IMG/VR virus record: IMGVR_UViG_3300036760_000158
Location: 1-20,903 of that record
DNA length: 20,903 nucleotides
Direction: 5' to 3' (one strand)
From: a virus
Shown here one piece after another: positions 16,368 through 20,903 of this stretch. The notes under the pieces are model-generated. The model was not told where the DNA came from. It ran no database searches and worked only from the letters and a program-made list of their open reading frames with translations. Positions within the stretch are counted from its first letter, which is position 1, and each line of letters begins with the position of its first letter. Both the position numbers and the translations under genes were made by a program.

Positions 16368-18733
16368 TGCCAGAGTTCCACTACTACCAGGCCGCATTCA
16401 ACGCCGGGGAACTCTCCCCGCGACTGGACGCCCGGACCGACGCCAAGCGGTACAAGGCGGGGCTCTCGGTCCTGGTCAACGGGGTGGTTCGCGTCCAGGG
16501 TGGCGTCGAGCGGCGTCCTGGGACCCGGTTCGTGGCCGAGTCGAAGTTCTCCGCCAAGCGCGCGCACCTGATCCCGTTCGAGTTCTCGGACGTGCAGGCC
16601 TATGCCCTGGAGTTCGGGGACCTGTACATCCGCTTCTTCGCTAACGGGGGCGTCCTCCTGGACACCACGAACTTCGTGGTCAACGGGACGTTCAACACGG
16701 ACATTGCGTCGTGGACGAATTCCTCGACGGGTACCGGGTCCATCGCCTGGTCCGGGGCTGGTACCAAGCGGATGGACCTGGCCGGCGGCGCCGCTGGGGT
16801 GGGGATTTCGGACCAGAACGTCACCATTCTCCAGGCCGGCGTCAAGCACCGGGTGGTGGTGTCCGTGTTCGGGGGACCGGTCACGGTGTCGGTGGGCTCG
16901 GCCATCGGATTGGTGGACTACCTCGCGGCCACGGTCCTCCAGGCCGGGGTCTCCCAGACGCTGACGTTTACGCCGGCCGGGACCGCGTGCTGGCTCCGGT
17001 TCTCGAATGCGGCCAATGCCACGTACGAGGTGGACGACATCTCGTTGACGCGGTACGCGTACGAGGTCGCCTCGACCTACGTCGAGGCCGACGTGTCCAG
17101 CGTGCGGTGGACCCAGAGCGCCGATACGCTGTTTCTGGTCCACGGCTCGTATCCGCCACGGAAGTTGGTCAGGGCCGGGGCCACGAGCTGGACCATCTCG
17201 GACGTGGTCTTCGTGGACGGGCCGTACCTGGATGCCAATCTCGACACCACCAAGACATTGGCGTCCTCGGTGACGGCCATCGGCGCCGCTGGCACCCTGA
17301 CCGCGGCCGGGCATACCCCGTTCAACGCTGGGCACGTGGGCTCCTTCTGGCGCCTCAAGGTGGGCGCGGCCTGGGGCTATGGGGTGGTGACGGGGTACAC
17401 GTCTACCACGGTCGTGAACTGGACGATCAAGCTCACCATCGGGGGCGTCGGCGCGTCCTCGGACTGGGCCGAGGGGGCGTGGTCCACGTTCCGCGGGTTC
17501 CCGCGCGTGATCACCCTGCACGAGGACCGGCTCTGGTTCGGGGCCAATCTGACGAAACCCCAGACGCTCTGGGCCACCAAGACGAGTGACTGGGTCAACT
17601 TCACGCCCGGGGCCAACGCCGCGGACCCGATCACGGCCACGATCTCCTCCAACAAGGTGAACGTGATCCGGTGGATGCAGCCCTCCCAGGTGCTGCTGGT
17701 CGGCACGCTGGGTGACGAGTTCGCGGTCGCGTCGGTAGGCACTGGGACGATCCAGCCCGCCTCGATCCAGGTCCTGCGGCAGACCTCGCACGGGGGCGCC
17801 GCCTTCGATCCGGTGGCCCTGGGCTCCTCCGTGATCTTCGTCCAGCGCTCCGGGAAGCGGCTGCGCGAGATGGCGTTCGACATCAACCAGAACACGTACA
17901 TTGCCTCGGACCTCGCGCTCCTAGCCGAGCACCTGTTCCGTAACGACCCGCTCGTGGACCTGGCTGTGGCCCGGGAGCCCGACCAGATCGTCTGGTCCGT
18001 GCGCAATGACGGGTACCTGCTGGGGCTGACCTACGACAAGGCCGAGGACGTGATCGGGTGGCACCGGCACGTGACCGATGGCGCGTTCGAGTCCATTTGC
18101 GTGATCCCGCACCCGAACGGGGACCGGGACCAGCTCTGGACCATCGTGAACCGGACTGTGGGCGGGTCCACCAAGCGGTACGTCGAAGTCTTCGAGGACG
18201 TGGCCGGGTACTACGAACTGTTTCATGCTGACTCGGCTCTCCAGTACGTGGGCTCGCCCGTGTCGGCTGTCACGGGCATGGCGCATCTGGTCGGGGAGAC
18301 CGTCTTCATCACCGGAGACGGGGCCGTCCACCCGCCCCAGGTGGTGGACGTGAACGGGTCCGTGGCGCTCCAGCAAGCGGCCTCCATCGTGGAAGTGGGA
18401 CTCCCGTATGCGACCACCGTCAAGAACATGCGGCCCGACGTGGACACCAAGAATGGCACGTCCCAGGGCCGCAAGCGGCGCTGGTCAAAGATATGGGTCC
18501 GACTCATCGACACGCTCGGGGGCTCCATTAACGGGGAAGACATCGACTACCGGTCCTCGGCCGATGCCATGGGCCAGGCCGTGCCGCTCTTTACGGGGAT
18601 CAAGAGCAAGGACGCCGAGGAGGGCTGGGACTCTGACGGGTACGTGACCCTCTTGCAGGAGCAACCGCTCCCGTTCGAGGTCCTGGCCATCGCCGGGGTA
18701 CTCAGCGTCGAAGAGACGACGGGGAACGAGTAA
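16367..18733 (+). CDS. Tail nozzle protein (tail tubular protein B-like)
   Basis: A 788-residue protein of the length usual for podoviral nozzles (T7 gp12 is about 794). The N-terminus YYQAAFNAGELSPRLDARTDAKRYKAGLSVLVNGVVRVQGGVERRPGTRFVAESK (residues 6-60 region) is diagnostic: 'Fn.GelSP.l.gR.Dl.ky..g...l.N..p..qGg..rRpGt.fv'. Residues about 100-250 form a carbohydrate-binding-module-like beta sandwich insertion (NGTFNTDIASWTNSS ... LRFSNAANATYEVDDISL). The region near 390-560 (HEDRLWFGANLTKPQTLWAT, then SGKRLREMAFDINQNTYIASDLALLAEHLF) is the conserved propeller core. The protein forms the distal hexameric tube for DNA exit. It is coupled at both ends. Confidence 0.88.
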   Translation: MPEFHYYQAAFNAGELSPRLDARTDAKRYKAGLSVLVNGVVRVQGGVERRPGTRFVAESKFSAKRAHLIPFEFSDVQAYALEFGDLYIRFFANGGVLLDTTNFVVNGTFNTDIASWTNSSTGTGSIAWSGAGTKRMDLAGGAAGVGISDQNVTILQAGVKHRVVVSVFGGPVTVSVGSAIGLVDYLAATVLQAGVSQTLTFTPAGTACWLRFSNAANATYEVDDISLTRYAYEVASTYVEADVSSVRWTQSADTLFLVHGSYPPRKLVRAGATSWTISDVVFVDGPYLDANLDTTKTLASSVTAIGAAGTLTAAGHTPFNAGHVGSFWRLKVGAAWGYGVVTGYTSTTVVNWTIKLTIGGVGASSDWAEGAWSTFRGFPRVITLHEDRLWFGANLTKPQTLWATKTSDWVNFTPGANAADPITATISSNKVNVIRWMQPSQVLLVGTLGDEFAVASVGTGTIQPASIQVLRQTSHGGAAFDPVALGSSVIFVQRSGKRLREMAFDINQNTYIASDLALLAEHLFRNDPLVDLAVAREPDQIVWSVRNDGYLLGLTYDKAEDVIGWHRHVTDGAFESICVIPHPNGDRDQLWTIVNRTVGGSTKRYVEVFEDVAGYYELFHADSALQYVGSPVSAVTGMAHLVGETVFITGDGAVHPPQVVDVNGSVALQQAASIVEVGLPYATTVKNMRPDVDTKNGTSQGRKRRWSKIWVRLIDTLGGSINGEDIDYRSSADAMGQAVPLFTGIKSKDAEEGWDSDGYVTLLQEQPLPFEVLAIAGVLSVEETTGNE

Positions 18734-19509
18734 TGGCGGGTTGGCTTGATCTGATCACGGTCGGCGTCGATCTCCTGGGCGGGGTCCTCAAGTACCAGTC
18801 CGCCAACTCCCAGGCCGATGCGGCGCGCTCGGCCGGGGACTCCCAGGCCAACGCCGATATCACCTTTGCGCACTCCCGGGCCATCTTCTCCCAGGAGCAG
18901 GCCGATCTCGAAGCCTCGCTCCTGCGCATGGCCGGGGACGCGGCGCATGACGTGGGCGAGTTCAACGCCCGAATCTATGAGGGCAACGCGGAGGTGGCCC
19001 TGAAGCTGGCCACGCGTGAGAAGGCGATCATCACCGACAACGCCCAGATTCAGAAGGTCATCACCCAGCGCAAGTACGCCACCTTCCAGTCCTCCCAGGT
19101 GGCCGCGGTCGGTGGCGCGGGGATTACCCTCTCTGGCTCAGCCCTCTACGTGATGCTTGACTCGGCCGCGGAGGCCGACTACACGTTTGCGGTCCAGGAC
19201 TGGAACCGGGATGTGGCCGTGGAGAACCGGGACATCACCGGCAACCTCGAGGCCTGGCAGAACCGCACGGCCGCCGTGAAGGAACGGTACATGGGTGACC
19301 TGAACCGAGCCCTAAAGTACAAGGAGGCCGACGTGACCCAGGAGTTGGGCGCGCTCGCGGCCAAGACGGAGGAGGACAACGCCGCGGCCCAGGCCGACAT
19401 CGACCGGGCCAAGGGTGACGCCGCGGGGAACGCGGCCCAGGCCAGTGGCACGTCCTCGCTGATCAGCGGCATCGCCGGAGCCGCCGCGGCCGCCGCGAGC
19501 TTCCTGTAA
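18733..19509 (+). CDS. Internal virion protein (T7 gp14-like class)
   Basis: A 258-residue protein, ATG overlapping the nozzle stop (TAATG). The N-terminus has a hydrophobic LITVGVDLLGGVL. A long Ala/Asp/Glu helical part follows with FNARIYEGNAEVA, then RKYATFQSSQVAAVGGAGITLSGSALYVMLDSAAEADY, the block I associate with internal virion proteins placed after the nozzle ('R..ig.qra..aasGv.ls.Gs...v..dta....'). The C-terminus is a Gly/Ala hydrophobic run (SGIAGAAAAAASFL) suited to membrane insertion. Such proteins are ejected first and form a channel in the outer membrane. The next gene's ATG overlaps its stop. Confidence 0.7.
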   Translation: MAGWLDLITVGVDLLGGVLKYQSANSQADAARSAGDSQANADITFAHSRAIFSQEQADLEASLLRMAGDAAHDVGEFNARIYEGNAEVALKLATREKAIITDNAQIQKVITQRKYATFQSSQVAAVGGAGITLSGSALYVMLDSAAEADYTFAVQDWNRDVAVENRDITGNLEAWQNRTAAVKERYMGDLNRALKYKEADVTQELGALAAKTEEDNAAAQADIDRAKGDAAGNAAQASGTSSLISGIAGAAAAAASFL

Positions 19510-20903
19510 TGGGCGCGATCCAGATACCGCGCTTCGAGCCGGGGTCCGGGGTCCAGGGTGGGGCCTCCACCTCCCTCCCGACCGGGGTCCCGGCCTCTGG
19601 GACGCTCGGGTACCCGGACCTGGACGGGATCATCGGGGCGATCAAGCAAGGCTCGGCCCGGGTCCTGGCGAACATGCGCACGCCCCAGGGCCTCTCCCCG
19701 GCTGAGGCCGCGGCAGGGGCCTCCAACAACTGGATGAACTACGCGGGCCAGGCCCTGGAGAGATTCGGCAAGGTCTTCGCCCACATCGCGGACCAGGAGA
19801 ACAAGCTCAACGCGCTCAAGGGGGCCGAGGGCTACCGCGGGGACTACGAACTGGCGTTCTCCAAGTGGAACATCGAGAACCCGACCGCCTCGGCGGACAC
19901 ATACTACGGCACCAGCGAGGCCCTGCGCGCCAAGTTGATGCAGCAGTACACGGCCCAGGCCGGCAGCGGGGACGAGCGCCGGCAGCTCGAAGAGTACATC
20001 GCGCGCTACAACATCGAATCGCGCCACGAGACCGCGCAGACGTACACGGCCAAGCGGATCGGGGGCCTGGTCCAGACCGCGAACGCGGTCATGGACTCGG
20101 TGAAGAACCGCCTGATCACCTCGGACAACGCCACCGAACTGGATGCTGCGGCCCAGGACCTGACGGCCACCATCAAGGGCGGTCTCCTCTCGTCGGGGAA
20201 GTCGATCACCGGCCTCCAGGGTCTGCTGTCGCCCGGCGCAGCCGGGACCTCCGGGTCCGGGACCGCCGTCTCGGCCACCAAGGACTTGGAGGACTTGACC
20301 GCCAAGGACGTGGCCACGCGCCGCATGGACCGGCTGATCAACGCCAGCCCCGAGTCCGCGCGCCAGTTCTTGGACACCGGGTATCAGGACTTCCAGGCCG
20401 GCGGCCGGTTCGGGAACACGCCCGGTGACGTGCTCGCCAAGAAGCAGCAGGAGGCCCGGGACCTGCTGTACCGGAACCTCTCCCAGAACCATGCCCTGGC
20501 CAAAAACGCAAGGGAGGACGCGATCCAGAACGCGAAGGACACGCTGTACCCGGTCCTGGTGCCCGCGCTCCAGCGGCTGATGGCTACCTCGGACTGGACC
20601 CGGCTCAAGCCCGATGAGCAGGAGGCCATCGAAGTGGCTGGGGGACCCGCGGGTGAGGTCGCCCTGGGCCACGAACAGGCCCAGTGGTACCGAGACCTGA
20701 AGCTCAAGGGCTTCGCTCGGGAGGTCTCCATCCCGGGGAGGTACTCGGAGTTGCTGGGCGGCATCCTGTCCGGGAACCTCAAGGACCCGGCCGAGATCGG
20801 GTTCCAGGGCGGGCTCTCGTCCCAGGAGAAGGCCGACCTCTTCACCCGGTGGTCCGACATACGGCTGAACGGCATCTTCAAGGCTGAGGAGTGGTCCGCG
20901 GCC
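19509..20903 (+). CDS. Internal virion protein, N-terminal part (cut by window edge)
   Basis: Open from ATG 19509 (TAATG overlap) to the last base, 465 codons with no stop, so the 3' end lies outside. It begins MGAIQIPRFEPGSGVQGGAS, then an Ala/Gln/Asp/Glu-rich helical protein: NWMNYAGQALERFGKVFAHI, FQAGGRFGNTPGDVLAKKQQ, LSSQEKADLFTRWSDIRL. Charged long helices and position after the gp14-like gene match the large ejection proteins (T7 gp15/gp16 class), which cross the periplasm to pull DNA in. No transglycosylase motif is visible in this part; it could lie beyond the edge. Confidence 0.65.
   Translation, partial: MGAIQIPRFEPGSGVQGGASTSLPTGVPASGTLGYPDLDGIIGAIKQGSARVLANMRTPQGLSPAEAAAGASNNWMNYAGQALERFGKVFAHIADQENKLNALKGAEGYRGDYELAFSKWNIENPTASADTYYGTSEALRAKLMQQYTAQAGSGDERRQLEEYIARYNIESRHETAQTYTAKRIGGLVQTANAVMDSVKNRLITSDNATELDAAAQDLTATIKGGLLSSGKSITGLQGLLSPGAAGTSGSGTAVSATKDLEDLTAKDVATRRMDRLINASPESARQFLDTGYQDFQAGGRFGNTPGDVLAKKQQEARDLLYRNLSQNHALAKNAREDAIQNAKDTLYPVLVPALQRLMATSDWTRLKPDEQEAIEVAGGPAGEVALGHEQAQWYRDLKLKGFAREVSIPGRYSELLGGILSGNLKDPAEIGFQGGLSSQEKADLFTRWSDIRLNGIFKAEEWSAA

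Noticed and set aside
15722-17791. Long minus-strand open frame opposite adaptor and nozzle genes
   Set aside because: Antisense shadow of two recognised tail genes; composition is Arg/Pro/Gly/His-rich with no motif.
19179-20672. Long minus-strand open frame opposite the internal virion genes
   Set aside because: Same antisense effect; the plus strand is open across 465 codons with coupled starts.
12639-20903. Diversity-generating retroelement, suggested by the link of Bbp19-like proteins to Bordetella phage BPP-1
   Set aside because: No reverse transcriptase, no template/variable repeat pair and no C-type-lectin target gene are visible in the window.
1-20903. CRISPR array or insertion sequence
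   Set aside because: No regularly spaced direct repeats with unique spacers, no transposase motif and no IS-type terminal inverted repeats were seen; the only tandem repeats are short (1317-1339, 3927-3976, 9052-9147).

Overview
The window reads as part of a high-GC, tailed, short-tailed (podovirus-type) bacteriophage genome or prophage. Evidence: a complete rightward packaging and head-tail module (large terminase, T7-type head-tail connector, Bbp19-like protein, scaffold, major capsid protein, tail adaptor, tail nozzle, internal virion proteins), overlapping start/stop codons nearly throughout, and a tyrosine integrase that makes it temperate. TTGACA-type promoters and Shine-Dalgarno starts fit a bacterial host, probably a high-GC Pseudomonadota; the host cannot be fixed from the sequence.

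Layout. (1) 1-1200: lysogeny/accessory side. A leftward gene exits the left edge from its own promoter; rightward lie a probable DNA-binding protein, a small lipoprotein and a small secreted or membrane protein. (2) 1205-2328: promoter, a 41-nt piece identical in form to the 5' half of a tRNA-Ala(CGC) gene (candidate attP), 12-bp repeats, and the integrase. (3) 2300-3818: five small leftward genes in one operon, with a promoter carrying a palindrome, convergent with integrase. (4) 3819-4252: repeat-rich intergenic control region. (5) 4253-5760: small zinc-binding and HTH proteins, a probable small terminase and two short genes. (6) 5775-7261: an unusual cassette between the small and large terminase genes: an exported beta-rich protein, a 62-residue protein, a three-helix membrane protein resembling SemiSWEET/PQ-loop proteins, and a further beta-rich protein split by an apparent frameshift. 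(7) 7261-13732: large terminase to scaffold. (8) 13748-13983: three tRNA genes (His, Thr, initiator fMet), then a structured leader. (9) 14211-20903: capsid, tail and internal virion genes, the last one cut by the window edge.

How it works together. The right two thirds is one late operon in which most genes are translationally coupled. The left third holds control and integration. The layout P_int - tRNA 5' half - int predicts that integration separates int from its promoter and uses that phage promoter to drive the restored host tRNA. The late operon has two translation oddities: a phage-encoded initiator tRNA with all three initiator hallmarks, and a major capsid gene whose only well-placed start is AUU.

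Caveat: three places (about 4085, 5671-5677 and 6815) need a -1 shift to give sensible proteins, and each lies in or beside a short homopolymer. One-base undercalls in the assembly are a serious alternative to biology there.
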